DNA of 64,000 nucleotides, taken from contig CAWJFC010000021.1 of assembly GCA_963841945.1 (NCBI GenBank), forward strand, positions 186,001 to 250,000, given 5' to 3'. Below the pieces are notes generated by a model that was not told where the DNA came from, searched no databases, and worked only from the letters and a program-made list of their open reading frames with translations. Source of the stretch: Acidiflorens sp963841945 (GTDB lineage: Bacteria > Acidobacteriota > Terriglobia > Terriglobales > Acidobacteriaceae). The translations under genes were made by a program, and so were the position numbers. This document shows positions 8,854 to 18,564 of the stretch, one piece after another; positions within the stretch are counted from its first letter, which is position 1, and every line of letters begins with the position of its first letter.

Positions 8854-9078
8854 CTATGCTCTTCGTCTCTCACCCGTTTCTTGACTCCTGACCGGGCGAG
8901 GGTGCAGGATGCCGGCGGAAGCGGTTGCCGCTCCCGCGAATGCGCCAAAGCGTGCCGTAGGCATGGCAGTCCCGCTGGTCCAGGTGTTGTGGCTGACTTC
9001 AGGACTTTGGGCTTTTACTAGCAAGGCCGTGCCAGTGAACACGAGTGATAGCAATATCAATCGAAATGTAGTCTTCAT
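8854..9078 (-). pseudogene. Truncated Kelch-protein N-terminus (signal peptide plus first residues)
   Basis: The 74-residue frame starts with a signal peptide (MKTTFRLILLSLVFTGTALL) and then SPEVSHNTWTSGTAMPTARF. This is nearly the same as the N-terminus of the intact Kelch protein at 14536-15492 (TPEITHNTWTSGAPMPTALN). After about residue 50 the match ends, and no Kelch repeats follow before the next gene. It looks like the 5' stub left by a deletion. It lies directly upstream of the A2 gene, whose start is 28 nt beyond the stub's end. Confidence 0.6.
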
Positions 9079-9129
9079 TCTTCTTCTTCTCCGTGGAATT
9101 TCCGTCGTGCTGAGTTGTTGCTCTTGCGT

Positions 9130-9804
9130 TTAAGGAACCGTCGTCGAAACCGTCACCGCCGCCAGAAAGCTGCGTTGCTCGTTCGTGTTCCCGCTGTCGG
9201 TAATCGTCATGCTGACCAGCGTCTGCGTCTTAAACGCCGCCGGCAGTTCATAAACCTGCTCGTCCAGGCGCTGGCCCTGGCCATTAACCCACGCATTGAT
9301 GGTGGCAGTCTTACCCGCGCCTCCGGGCAATTGGCACAAGATGCTGTCGGTGGTGCTCGGGTTTTGGTTGTAGTCCCGGACGTTCGCGTCGCCAGTGAGA
9401 TTGACCGTCCAAGTGGCTCCGCCGCTGCCGGTAAAGGTCACGCTGAGGAGGCCGGATTGGCTTGTCCCCCATAGCGTGTTGATGAGCGTGTAGACGGTTT
9501 TCACCTTAGCGACGTTGATCGGAACCGTAACCGAGACTGTGCCGCTGCCTCCGCCGGCTGCAATCTCAGAAGACCAGAAGTTATTCGCCGTCCCCTGTGA
9601 GTTTCCGGGGATGAGGTAAGGGATGGCATCGTAGGTCTGTGCTCCAAAAGGATAGGTCGAGCAATTGATAATCTCGCTGGAGCACCAGGTGGTATTGGCG
9701 ATCGACGAGATGTCGATAGGCGTCAGCGTAACCTTGGCTGCCCGCGCCATTCCGGTCACGACGAAGAGTGTCAGCATCATCAGGACAATCTTGGGTCTTC
9801 TCAT
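9130..9804 (-). CDS. Exported protein of unknown function, paralogue B1
   Basis: 224 residues from the ATG at 9804, with GGAGG upstream and a signal peptide MRRPKIVLMMLTLFVVTGMARA. The mature chain has motifs shared with the next gene: VPINVAKVKTVYTLINT, SGLLSVTFTGSGGATW, NVRDYNQ, CQLPGG, INAW, QRLDEQVYELP and a Ser/Thr-rich C-terminus ending STTVP. The composition suggests a beta-sandwich. No known domain is recognised. The strong similarity to the next gene shows tandem duplication. Confidence 0.72.
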   Translation of the reverse strand: MRRPKIVLMMLTLFVVTGMARAAKVTLTPIDISSIANTTWCSSEIINCSTYPFGAQTYDAIPYLIPGNSQGTANNFWSSEIAAGGGSGTVSVTVPINVAKVKTVYTLINTLWGTSQSGLLSVTFTGSGGATWTVNLTGDANVRDYNQNPSTTDSILCQLPGGAGKTATINAWVNGQGQRLDEQVYELPAAFKTQTLVSMTITDSGNTNEQRSFLAAVTVSTTVP

Positions 9805-9901
9805 GATTCCTCCAAAGGTCGATGAAGTTGGTACTGCGATCAAAGTTGTTTAAAAGTCTTAATCGGTGCTTTGTAGAACAGCGTTTCCTGAAGCTGCGCT
9901 T

Positions 9902-10573
9902 CTACGGACCAGTAGTCGAGACCGTTACCGCGGCCAGGATGGCGCGCTGGACGAGCTCGCTCCCGCTGTCGGTGATGGTGATGCTTTGGAGGGTCTGCGT
10001 CGCAAATGCAGACGGGAGCTCATAAATCTGTTCGTCGAGCCGCTGCGCGCCCGCGCTGTTCGTCCAGGCATTAATCGTCCCGGATTGCCCCACTCCGCCC
10101 GGCAACTGGCAGATGCAGGTATCGGTGTAACTGCCATTGTTGTAGTCACGGACATTTACGCCCCCAGTAAGGGAAAAGGTCCAGGTGGCCCCGGCGCTTC
10201 CCGTAAACGTGATCGTGATCAGACCGGATTCCGTCGATCCCCACTCCGTGTTCATGAGCGTATATACGGTTTTGACCTTCGCCACATTCACCGGGATAGT
10301 GATGGAGACAGTGCCGCTGCCTTGGTCCGCAGCATCGGCGGCGAACCATGCCGTGTTAGCGGTTCCTGCTTTATTACCGAGGATGTCGTAGGTGATGCCG
10401 TCGTAGTGCTGGGTGCCATAGGGGAAAGTGGTACAGCCTACCAACCCACCGTTCTCCCCGCACCAGCTGTTGTTAACAAACGACGCGATATTGATTGGTT
10501 TCCTGCCTGCATTCGCTAGTCCCGTTCCGAGACAGAGAATTTGCAGCAGGATCGCAAGCTTGCCTTTCTTCAT
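9902..10573 (-). CDS. Exported protein of unknown function, paralogue B2
   Basis: 223 residues from the ATG at 10573, preceded by a GGAGG-like site and opening a signal peptide (MKKGKLAILLQILCLGTGLANA). Nearly every block of B1 is present: NTAWFA, VSITIPVNVAKVKTVYTLMNT, GLITITFTGSAGATW, NVRDYNNGS, CQLPGG and EQIYELPSA. Conserved cysteines near WCGENGGLVGC and CICQLPGG may form disulphides. Function is unknown. Confidence 0.72.
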   Translation of the reverse strand: MKKGKLAILLQILCLGTGLANAGRKPINIASFVNNSWCGENGGLVGCTTFPYGTQHYDGITYDILGNKAGTANTAWFAADAADQGSGTVSITIPVNVAKVKTVYTLMNTEWGSTESGLITITFTGSAGATWTFSLTGGVNVRDYNNGSYTDTCICQLPGGVGQSGTINAWTNSAGAQRLDEQIYELPSAFATQTLQSITITDSGSELVQRAILAAVTVSTTGP

Positions 10574-10727
10574 GTTTCCTCCAAGGTTCTCTTTAAGTAC
10601 TACTGTCAAATCGAGCGAGTTCGGTTAGGTGCGCGGCGCGCCGCGAGCGAAGCCGGAGTGCATCGCCACGCACCTCGAATTGTTCCCGGCATTGGTTAAC
10701 TCTTGATTCCATAGTTCTAATCAAGGT

Positions 10728-13409
10728 CTATTTGCCTGTGCCGGTCAGCGCGACATTTTGTGTGCCCGCGCCATCGGTGATGGATAAAGTTGCTGTCCGG
10801 CTACCGCTGGCTGTGGGTTTGAAGGTGACGGTCAGCGTGCAGTTGGCACCCGTCAGCAAACTGCTTCCGCATCCATTTTTCAGGACGAAGTCACCCGGAT
10901 CTGTTCCCCCGAGCGCCACTTTGCTGATGTCAAGGGTTGCCGTTTGATCGTTGGTTATGATCACCGTCTGTGCTTTACTGCTGCTGCCCACCGCCTCCGC
11001 CGCGAAGGTCATCGCATTCGGCGAGAGGCTTACGGGTTGTGTGGAGTTCTGGATCACGCTGACCCATTCCTGGGTCGTCCAGTTCGCCGCGCCGGCAACA
11101 GCCATGTCGATCATGCCGTCGTTATTGAAGTCAGCCAGAACAAGGCCGCTTGCGCCTTCGCCACCGGCGAGCCACGCGCTCTGAACCTGAGTGAAGGTGC
11201 CGTCACCGTTGCCGCTGTAGACGATCGCATTTCCCCAGAGGCTTTGGCCACTGTATTCCGAGTCGCAGGAACTGTATTGGACACCAAGCGCCAAATCCAG
11301 ATTGCCGTCCTGATTGAGATCGGCGGCGCCGATGTAGTAAGGATTGCTTCCGCCGCTGGGATAACACTGCTCCCACGGACCGAAGTTGTAGGTTGCCTTT
11401 TGCGTGAGTACACCGGCGCCGTTGCCAAGAAGGACGATGAACGAGCCGCTGCCGTCCCAGCTGCTGACCGCAACGTCAAGATTGCCATCGTGGTTAAAGT
11501 CACCGGCAACCATGCCGACCGGGTTTAGCGAAGACGGATTAATGATCGGAGCCTGGAAAGTTCCGTCTCCCTTGCCAAGTAGAATGTTGATCGCGGTGCC
11601 GCTGTAGTTACTCAAGGCGAGATCGAGCTTGCCATCATTGTTGAAATCGCCGACCGCGATGGCTGCGCCCTCCGACCCGCTAGCCCCGGAAATCACGTTT
11701 GCTGTGCCGTACACGCCTTTGCCGTTGTTGAGCAGCACGCTGATGCTGCCATCGTTATTGGAGACAATGATGTCCAGCAGGCCTTTACCCCGCAGGTCCG
11801 CCAAGGTGGCATTGTAGGACTGCTGCGTGGTTCCGGTGGAATAGAAGACGGGCGCCTTGAATTTCCCTTTCCCGGAGCCAAGAAGTACGCCAACTTCATT
11901 GTTTACACAGCCACCGCCGGAATTGACTGATGTTGTCACGACGTCGATCTTCTTATCGCCGTTCACGTCGCCCAATGCGACAGAGTTGACCGGGTTACGG
12001 TTGGCATTGCCGCATCCTCCGACAGCGATCGAAGTCGCCGGCCCGAGCACTCCGTGCGAACTGCCCAGCTGAACTGAGATACCCACGCCGGTGCCGCCGT
12101 TGGCCATCACGACGTCGGGGTAGCCATCGCCGTTGAGGTCCGCGGTCGCGATGCCATTGATGGGGTTATTCCAGCCGTAGCCATTGCCCTGGCTGGCGCG
12201 GAACGTCCCATCGCCGTTGCCGAAACCGACCGAGATCCATTGCCCCGCAATATTGGAAGTGGCGAAGTCGAGCTTTTTATCCCCATTGAAGTCGGCGACC
12301 ACTACATTGTTCGGCTGGCCGGCGGTGGCGAAGGCCTCTGCGGTTCCGAATCCGCCTTTGCCATTGCCGGGCATAAACCAGACAGCGCCGGAAGAATAGG
12401 AACTCACGACGAGGTCGTTCTTTTTGTCACCGTTCACGTCGGTGATGACGATCGAGTTAATCCACGAAGGGCCGTATAAAGCGGGTGGGGTCTTAAACGT
12501 GCCATCGCCATTGTTGAGGTAGACGTAGGCCCCGTTCCCCGTCCCCATGACCACGTCTCCGTGGCTGGTCTTGGTAAGTGCGCCGATGGCGACTGCCATG
12601 GCGCCCGAGTTGGAGCCCTGCTGATAGAAAACCGGAGCTTGAAAGGTGCCGTCCCCATTGCCCAGCAGCACATAGATACCGTCGCCACTGTTTTCCGAGG
12701 CAACGACTAGGTCGAGCTTCCCGTCGTGATTGAGATCCGCCACGGCCTCGGAGTTGGAAGCTCCCGGGCTAGAGATCCCGACCACGGTAGGAGCCGCGAA
12801 GGTGCCATCGCCGTTCCCGAGGAAGACGTCAATGCCGTTGTTGGGATCAATCGCGAGCAGATCAAGGTTTCCATTGCCGCGGAGGTCGGCCGCGATTAAT
12901 CCGCCAGCCTTCTCGTTGTTCGCGGGCCCGCCGATCTCGGAATACGAAGCCTTCAGAGTGAACCCGCCCGCCCCGTTGCCTAAAAAAATCCAGAGCGTGC
13001 CCGGATTGAAGTTGCAGTCGCCGCCAGCCGTACCCGACACAACGGCGAAGTCCAAATTCCCGTCATTATTGAAGTCGCCCGTCACAATGCCGCCCTCTAA
13101 CGTGCACGAGAACGTCGTAATCGACGAGACCGGCCCGAATCCGCCCGCGCCGTTGCCCAGCATAATGCCCACTCCCGCCGTATTTCCGTTGTCGTCCAGC
13201 GTCAGCAGATCTGGCACTCCGTCATTGTTGAAGTCCCCAGTTCTCACAACCTGGACCGGAATCGGGCTGTAATCGTTGATCACCGAGCCGCCATTGAATA
13301 GGGTCGGGTTGACGAACGTGGGCGGCGTCTGGCCGTAGGCGGAGAGTACGACAGACGCAGCGCCGAGCAATAGAAGCGGGATGAAGAGCAATCGAAGCGC
13401 GGTTTTCAT
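10728..13409 (-). CDS. Exported FG-GAP/VCBS repeat protein with C-terminal choice-of-anchor domain
   Basis: 893 residues with a signal peptide (to about residue 27, ...SAYGQ). The body is about a dozen FG-GAP/VCBS repeats, each with calcium-binding-like loops such as DFNNDGVPDLL, DLNHDGKLDLV and DVNGDKKIDVV followed by LLGNGDGTFQAP. This indicates a beta-propeller or tandem propellers outside the cell. The last ~100 residues (from about SLSPNAMTFAAEAVGSSSKA) form an Ig-like domain of the ASPM/HYDIN-like choice-of-anchor D type. Such proteins are common and often duplicated in Acidobacteria. The ligand is unknown. It lies inside the exported-protein block on the same strand. Confidence 0.88.
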   Translation of the reverse strand: MKTALRLLFIPLLLLGAASVVLSAYGQTPPTFVNPTLFNGGSVINDYSPIPVQVVRTGDFNNDGVPDLLTLDDNGNTAGVGIMLGNGAGGFGPVSSITTFSCTLEGGIVTGDFNNDGNLDFAVVSGTAGGDCNFNPGTLWIFLGNGAGGFTLKASYSEIGGPANNEKAGGLIAADLRGNGNLDLLAIDPNNGIDVFLGNGDGTFAAPTVVGISSPGASNSEAVADLNHDGKLDLVVASENSGDGIYVLLGNGDGTFQAPVFYQQGSNSGAMAVAIGALTKTSHGDVVMGTGNGAYVYLNNGDGTFKTPPALYGPSWINSIVITDVNGDKKNDLVVSSYSSGAVWFMPGNGKGGFGTAEAFATAGQPNNVVVADFNGDKKLDFATSNIAGQWISVGFGNGDGTFRASQGNGYGWNNPINGIATADLNGDGYPDVVMANGGTGVGISVQLGSSHGVLGPATSIAVGGCGNANRNPVNSVALGDVNGDKKIDVVTTSVNSGGGCVNNEVGVLLGSGKGKFKAPVFYSTGTTQQSYNATLADLRGKGLLDIIVSNNDGSISVLLNNGKGVYGTANVISGASGSEGAAIAVGDFNNDGKLDLALSNYSGTAINILLGKGDGTFQAPIINPSSLNPVGMVAGDFNHDGNLDVAVSSWDGSGSFIVLLGNGAGVLTQKATYNFGPWEQCYPSGGSNPYYIGAADLNQDGNLDLALGVQYSSCDSEYSGQSLWGNAIVYSGNGDGTFTQVQSAWLAGGEGASGLVLADFNNDGMIDMAVAGAANWTTQEWVSVIQNSTQPVSLSPNAMTFAAEAVGSSSKAQTVIITNDQTATLDISKVALGGTDPGDFVLKNGCGSSLLTGANCTLTVTFKPTASGSRTATLSITDGAGTQNVALTGTGK

Positions 13410-13503
13410 GGTTCTCTCCTTAGTCCTTAGTCATTTTTGCGGCCCTGATTTGTTATCAAAGGGGCCTGGCCTTATTTCCTGAGATCGAAGTAGTTACCGC
13501 GAT

Positions 13504-14483
13504 CTATGGCTGATAAATCTGTACGTTATTCGTAATGCTGCCCTCCCAGGAAGACCACCCGCCGAAGCAATAGAGCTGCTTCTTATACACGGCCGAAGCC
13601 GGGAATATGGTCGATTGCGGGATTGAGGCGAGCGTTGTCCATTTGTCTTTAGAAAGCTGGAAATCATCGGCGTAAGTTGAGGCAGGCTGGCCGCCCACGG
13701 CATACAACTTAGGACCAATGGCGCCGAAGCAAGATGCGCCCCGATCTCCTGCCGGGTCAGCCGCGAGCGTCGTCCATGAATTGGTCGCCGCGTCATAGGC
13801 CTCGGTATTGCTGGTGGTGCCTCCACCGTTAACGAAGCCGTCTGCGACAACGATCTTGGTTCCGAGGAGTCCAGCCGAGGACTGCGATTGGGCCACCAGC
13901 AGGGGCGCCTCTTCATTCCAGCTATTTGTGGCGGGGTTGTAGCTTTCGACGGTCGTGATCGAACCGTTTCCACTCCCGTTCACGACTCCGCCAATTACAT
14001 AAATGATGTTCTTCTCGACCACCGCTTCGGTGGCCCACCTTGCGGTCGGCATGGCCGTCATCGCGGACCAACTTTTCGTCTTGGGGTTGTAGGCCCACAC
14101 GGCATTGGTAGGATTCACTCCGTCACTCGTGCCGCCAAAAACGTATAAGACGTTGGCCACGACCGCCGCGCTGGCTGCCACGATTCCCGTGGGATAAGAG
14201 ATTCCGGTAGTCCAAGTGTTGGCGCCGGGGTTATAAATCTGCACGTCCGCAACGATTGATTGACTGGAGTTCTCACCGCCCACGACGTAGATATCGTTCT
14301 TAATCGCAGCCGCGGTTGCCTCGAGCACAGCCGTCGGCATCAGCAGCGCCAGAGGTCCATGTATTGTGAGTAACTTCCGAGGTCTCCTCGATTGACTAAG
14401 TCGCCTTGGGCCGCGGCCGGGAGGGATGCACCCACGAGAGCGATAGTTACTACTGCGTTCGCAAACATGCTTCGAATAGACAT
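13504..14483 (-). pseudogene. Kelch-repeat exported protein, frameshifted near the N-terminus
   Basis: An ATG at 14483 with AAGGAG upstream opens a signal peptide (MSIRSMFANAVVTIALVGAS...AAAQ), but that frame stops after about 44 codons. The expected EVTHNTWTSGAA segment lies in a second frame around 14350-14380. The Kelch body, from MPTAVLEATA to IYQP, lies in a third frame to 13504. Two single-base shifts within about 60 nt therefore separate the secretion signal from the propeller. The body has the Kelch signs IYVVGG, YNPATNSW and MPTARW and would form a beta-propeller. A start in the body's own frame (TTG at 14487) would give no signal peptide. Either the gene is decaying or the sequence contains errors. 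Confidence 0.7.
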
Positions 14484-14535
14484 TCAATAATCTCCTTGTG
14501 TAGATCTGTTTATTTCTTCCAATCTTTTCGTCAAA

Positions 14536-15492
14536 CTATGGCTGATAAATCTGCACGTAGTTGTAGACCGTGTCATTGGGAGGCACAGCGTTATTTCCGC
14601 CGCCAATGCAGTACAGCCGCCCTTTGTAGACCGCCGAGCCGGAATCGGTCAGCGTATTCGGCATTGCTGCCAGCGAAGTCCACGCGTTCTTCGCCAAATT
14701 GAACGACTCCATCACCGTGATCGGGTTGTTCCCAGAGGCGTTCCCGTCCGATGCATAGAGCTTCGTGCCGATCACGCCAAAGCACGATCCGTTCCTCGGG
14801 TTCGGATCCGCAGCCAGCGAGGTCCACGTATTCGTCGTGATGTCGTAGGCTTCGTTGTCACCCGTATCGCTGCCGCTGAATCCATCCGCCGCCACGATCG
14901 TCGTCTTTGAAACCAATCCAGCGGAGATCTCAGACTTCCCCAGTAGCAGGCCTGATTCTTCCGTCCAGGTGTCAGTCGCGGGATCGTAAGCTTCGACGGT
15001 CGAGAGCCGGCTCCCGTTGTAGCCGCCGATAACGTGGATGACGCTGCTCTTGTCCACGACCGCCGTGGCGCTGCATCTCGCCGTCGGCATCGCAGTTTTC
15101 GCGGTCCACGTGTCGGTCTTGGGGTTGTACGCCCACACCGCGTTCGTGACCGTCCCGCCTCCATTGTTGCTGCCGCCGAAAATGTACAAAATGTTAGCCA
15201 CCACTGCGCTGGCTGGCTGGGCGGTTGCCGTCGGAATTGGAGCAGCACTTGTCCATGCGTTTGTGACCGCGTTGTAGACCTGGTTGTCAGCCGTAGCCGG
15301 CCCACCTGTGTACCCGCCGACCACATAGATCTTCCCTTTGATCACGCCTACCCCCGGCCAGTTCAGCGCCGTCGGCATCGGCGCGCCGCTCGTCCATGTG
15401 TTGTGGGTGATCTCGGGCGTCTGCGCCCGGCTCAATGAAACCACTCCCGTTACAAAAAGCGACACCAGCACCATTCCAATCCTGGCTCTCAT
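14536..15492 (-). CDS. Exported Kelch-repeat beta-propeller protein
   Basis: 318 residues. The signal peptide MRARIGMVLVSLFVTGVVSL ends near SRAQ, then TPEITHNTWTSGAPMPTA. Five to six Kelch repeats follow, each with an IYVVGG-like double glycine, YNP/YDP, W and MPTA spacing; the last is RLYCIGGGNNA. It should fold as a beta-propeller outside the cytoplasm. Partners are unknown. It is the intact member of a group of three that includes the frameshifted copy downstream and the stub at 8.9 kb. Confidence 0.88.
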   Translation of the reverse strand: MRARIGMVLVSLFVTGVVSLSRAQTPEITHNTWTSGAPMPTALNWPGVGVIKGKIYVVGGYTGGPATADNQVYNAVTNAWTSAAPIPTATAQPASAVVANILYIFGGSNNGGGTVTNAVWAYNPKTDTWTAKTAMPTARCSATAVVDKSSVIHVIGGYNGSRLSTVEAYDPATDTWTEESGLLLGKSEISAGLVSKTTIVAADGFSGSDTGDNEAYDITTNTWTSLAADPNPRNGSCFGVIGTKLYASDGNASGNNPITVMESFNLAKNAWTSLAAMPNTLTDSGSAVYKGRLYCIGGGNNAVPPNDTVYNYVQIYQP

Positions 15493-15815
15493 AGTTTTTC
15501 TTCCTCGAATCCTTATGGATGCGCCGAAAGATCTCTCCCCGGCCTTGGCCCCCAGAGCACGCCCCCACCCGTTCTGAAGCCGGCGCCAATCTGCTCCAAA
15601 TGCAAGCTGCGGTCAATGTTTTGGCCGTGGTCCGTTCGTGCAGAGAATGTGACGAGCTAAGTGGCTTATTTGCAGTTCAATACAGGAAGTTGTTGTCTGG
15701 GAAATTGGGCCACCGGAAGGCCTTCCACAAGGCTGGCGAACCCCGCTCACTGCGCTTTCGCGTTCATAATGTTTGATGGTAAACTTGCGGTCACCCTCCC
15801 TGACCCGCTCGTCCT

Positions 15816-17723
15816 ATGCCTGCGAACTCGTTGCCTGGCACACCTACGGTCGTGCTCTTTGGGGTGTTCGAGGCCGACCTGCGCTCGGACGAGTTGCGCA
15901 AGAATGGCGTCAAGGTTCGCATTCAGGATCTCCCCTTCCGCGCCCTCAAGCTCCTGCTCAGCCGCCCCAATGAGGTCATCACCCGCGAGGAATTTCGCCA
16001 GGCCCTCTGGGCCGATGACGTCTTCGTCGATTTCGATCTCGCCATCCGGAGCGCCATCAAACGCCTGCGCGACGCCCTCGGCGACTCCGCAGAAAGTCCC
16101 GTCTTCATCGAAACGGTTGACCGCCGCGGCTACCGGTGGATTGCTCCCACCCACTTCGAACTCCCACCCGAAGCCACCGCCGATCTTGATCCAGAGGTTG
16201 AAGACCTTTCCGCCCTCACCGCAGAACCGACCTCCTCCGCCGGTTCAACCTGGAAGTGGAGAGTCATCGGCATGGTCGGCACAGCCGCCATCGCCCTGGC
16301 GGTCCTGAGCCTCGCGCTCATATATCGCCGTCCCAGCGCCGATTCCGTCGCCGTTCTTCCTTTCGTCAACGTTAGCGGCGATGCCAACACCGACTATCTC
16401 AGCGACGGCATCACCGAATCGCTCATCGGCAATCTGGCCCACGTGCCGCAGCTCAAGGTCAAGTCCCGCAGCTCCGTCCTCCGCTACAAAGGTAAGGATG
16501 TCGACGCCCAAAAGGCCGGCAATGACCTCGGCGTCTCTGCGCTCGTCAGCGGACGCGTCATGTCCCGCGGCGACAGCATTGAGGTAAGCGCCGAGCTGAT
16601 CGATGTTCATGACAACACCGAACTATGGGAGCACCACTACAGCGGTAAGAGCGCCGACATCATCTCGCTCCAGCAAGAGATAGCCGGCGACATAGCCGGA
16701 AAGTTGCGCTCCAAGCTGAGCATCTCGGAAAGACAGCAGGTCACAAAACAAGGCACCCAAAATCCCGAAGCCTACGACCTTTATCTCAAGGGACGCTACG
16801 CCTGGAACAATCGCACCTACAGCCAGCTTCAGACGGCCATCTCCAGTTTTAATCAAGCCATCGCCAAAGATCCGGGCTACGCTCTCGCCTATTCCGGACT
16901 CGCCGACGCCTACTCCGTGCTGCCCAACTACGGTGGCAATCAAAGCGAAGATTTCCCCAAGTCGAACGGAGCCGCCCGCCGGGCGCTCGAACTCGATCCG
17001 ACTCTGGCTCATCCTCATGCTGTGATCGGCAGCAACGAGTTGCAGTACGACTGGGACTTCGCCAGCGGAGAAGCCGAATTCAAAAAGTCTTTTGATCTCG
17101 ACCCCAACGACGCCACCGCGCGCCAGTGGTACGCCGACGATATCGCCATGATGGGCGGCCGGGAACAGGAAGCGATTGCCGAAGTGAATCGTGCGCTTGA
17201 GCTCGAGCCGCAGTCGCCCATCATCAACCGCGTGGTCGGAAGTGTTCTGGTCTGGACCCGGCACTTCGATGAAGCCATTACGGTGTGCAGCAAGCTCGCC
17301 AATGACAACCCGACCTTCGCTATCGCGCACGATTGCCTCGCCCAAGCCTATTGGGGAAAACGCATGTATCCGCAGGTGATCGAGGAATGGAAAGAGTTCG
17401 CCAGGCTCTCCGGCTACAAGGACGACGTCGGATCCGCCGACGCGATGGAACGGGGATTTAAATCGGGAGGTTGGAAGGGCGCACTCGCCAACGAAATCAA
17501 ATATTGCACCGAGCAGCGCAAAACCCAGTACTACTCAGCCTTCATCATTGCCAGTTTCTACGCCGACTTGGGCGACAAAGAGCAGGCTTTCCGCTGGCTC
17601 AACAAGGCTTATCAGGAGCACGACTGGCTGCTCATTTCCCTGAAAACGAACTTCCGAATGGATCCAATCCGGTCCGACCCCCGCTACAACGAACTAATCC
17701 AAAAAGTAGGTCTATCGCACTAA
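15816..17723 (+). CDS. Winged-helix/TolB-like/TPR membrane regulator (CadC-like layout)
   Basis: 635 residues. An OmpR/PhoB-type winged-helix domain (about 10-110) ends in the typical ETVDRRGYRWIAP. After an acidic linker there is one membrane helix (about 147-168), then a TolB-like or cyclase-associated segment starting SVAVLPFVNVSGDANTDYLS, and TPR repeats from about 310 to the end (for example DPGYALAYSGLADAY and ALELDPTLAHPHAVIG). The layout puts DNA binding inside and the sensor outside, as in CadC and ToxR. This architecture is abundant in Acidobacteria. The target and signal are unknown. It converges with the methyltransferase gene downstream. Confidence 0.9.
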   Translation: MPANSLPGTPTVVLFGVFEADLRSDELRKNGVKVRIQDLPFRALKLLLSRPNEVITREEFRQALWADDVFVDFDLAIRSAIKRLRDALGDSAESPVFIETVDRRGYRWIAPTHFELPPEATADLDPEVEDLSALTAEPTSSAGSTWKWRVIGMVGTAAIALAVLSLALIYRRPSADSVAVLPFVNVSGDANTDYLSDGITESLIGNLAHVPQLKVKSRSSVLRYKGKDVDAQKAGNDLGVSALVSGRVMSRGDSIEVSAELIDVHDNTELWEHHYSGKSADIISLQQEIAGDIAGKLRSKLSISERQQVTKQGTQNPEAYDLYLKGRYAWNNRTYSQLQTAISSFNQAIAKDPGYALAYSGLADAYSVLPNYGGNQSEDFPKSNGAARRALELDPTLAHPHAVIGSNELQYDWDFASGEAEFKKSFDLDPNDATARQWYADDIAMMGGREQEAIAEVNRALELEPQSPIINRVVGSVLVWTRHFDEAITVCSKLANDNPTFAIAHDCLAQAYWGKRMYPQVIEEWKEFARLSGYKDDVGSADAMERGFKSGGWKGALANEIKYCTEQRKTQYYSAFIIASFYADLGDKEQAFRWLNKAYQEHDWLLISLKTNFRMDPIRSDPRYNELIQKVGLSH

Positions 17724-17799
17724 CTCCGAAGGACTCGCCTAGTGGATCACGAATAGGGCCGTGGGTCCGTTCGAACCTGCGCGTCGGCGCGATTTGCGC

Positions 17800-18357
17800 T
17801 CAGCTTTTCCTCAGAATTGCCGCCAGGCTTCGCCGAACCGCCGGCCGTCCGACAACTGCGAAACCTGCATCCGCTGCGGCTTTCAGTTCTTCTGCGAAGA
17901 AGCCTTCTTTCACGTGTCCCGCGGGTTCGGCAAGCAGCAGAGCCGCCTCGGACTTCATGGCTGATGCGACCTCCTGGAAAAACTGGCTCGGATTCGTCAT
18001 CTCATGTACCACCGCCATCGCCAACGTGAAATCAATTTGTCCTGCCAGATCCTGTATGCCGAGCGAATCTTTCTGAGCCAGTCGAACCTCGACCCGGGGG
18101 GCCAGGCCGGCATTTCTAACCCGGCGCATCAGCCCTGTAAGCATTCGGGGTTGCAAATCCACCGCGACAATGAGGCCGCTCGGGCCCACCTGCCGCGCCA
18201 TCTCCAGAGTGAAGAATCCCATGCCCGGCCCCGGTTCGAGTACCGTCATTCCTGGGCGCACGTATGGACCGACTACCTCGGCAGGATTCTGCAGCAACCG
18301 CCGCACAGGACTCGCCAGCACATAGCCGAGCCACCACGGACAAACTCTATGTCCCAT
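17800..18357 (-). CDS. Class I SAM-dependent methyltransferase
   Basis: 185 residues. The SAM-binding motif I is VLEPGPGMGFFTLEMA (about residues 39-54). The acidic end of strand 2 is VAVDLQPRM and the motif IV region is IDFTLAMAVVHEM. The fold is the common Rossmann type of small-molecule methyltransferases. The substrate cannot be told. Residues 1-12 (MGHRVCPWWLGY) may be an extension. It points towards the TPR regulator (convergent), with 76 nt between them. Confidence 0.85.
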   Translation of the reverse strand: MGHRVCPWWLGYVLASPVRRLLQNPAEVVGPYVRPGMTVLEPGPGMGFFTLEMARQVGPSGLIVAVDLQPRMLTGLMRRVRNAGLAPRVEVRLAQKDSLGIQDLAGQIDFTLAMAVVHEMTNPSQFFQEVASAMKSEAALLLAEPAGHVKEGFFAEELKAAADAGFAVVGRPAVRRSLAAILRKS

Positions 18358-18446
18358 TCGTCCTCCGTATCGTGTTTGCTTCGAACAACCGGGCCAATGT
18401 GTGCTTCCTTATCGAGAGGGAAAGCAATCTAAGGACCTCTATATGA

Positions 18447-18494
18447 TTGACGCGCAAACCACCACCTTATTTTGATACGCCATTTTGATACACC
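18447..18494 (+). promoter_or_regulatory. Possible promoter with a tandem 13-mer
   Basis: TTGACG at 18447-18452 resembles a -35 box. Two nearly identical 13-mers follow back to back, ATTTTGATACGCC (18469-18481) and ATTTTGATACACC (18482-18494), and could supply -10-like TTTGAT elements or be an operator. They sit in the divergent gap before the reductase at 18565. The spacing does not fit the consensus well. Confidence 0.3.
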
Positions 18495-18564
18495 GAGAAT
18501 CGGCTGCGTGCGACCGGTCCGGTTATTCCATCATCTAAATGAACAAAGATGTAAATGAACGAAA

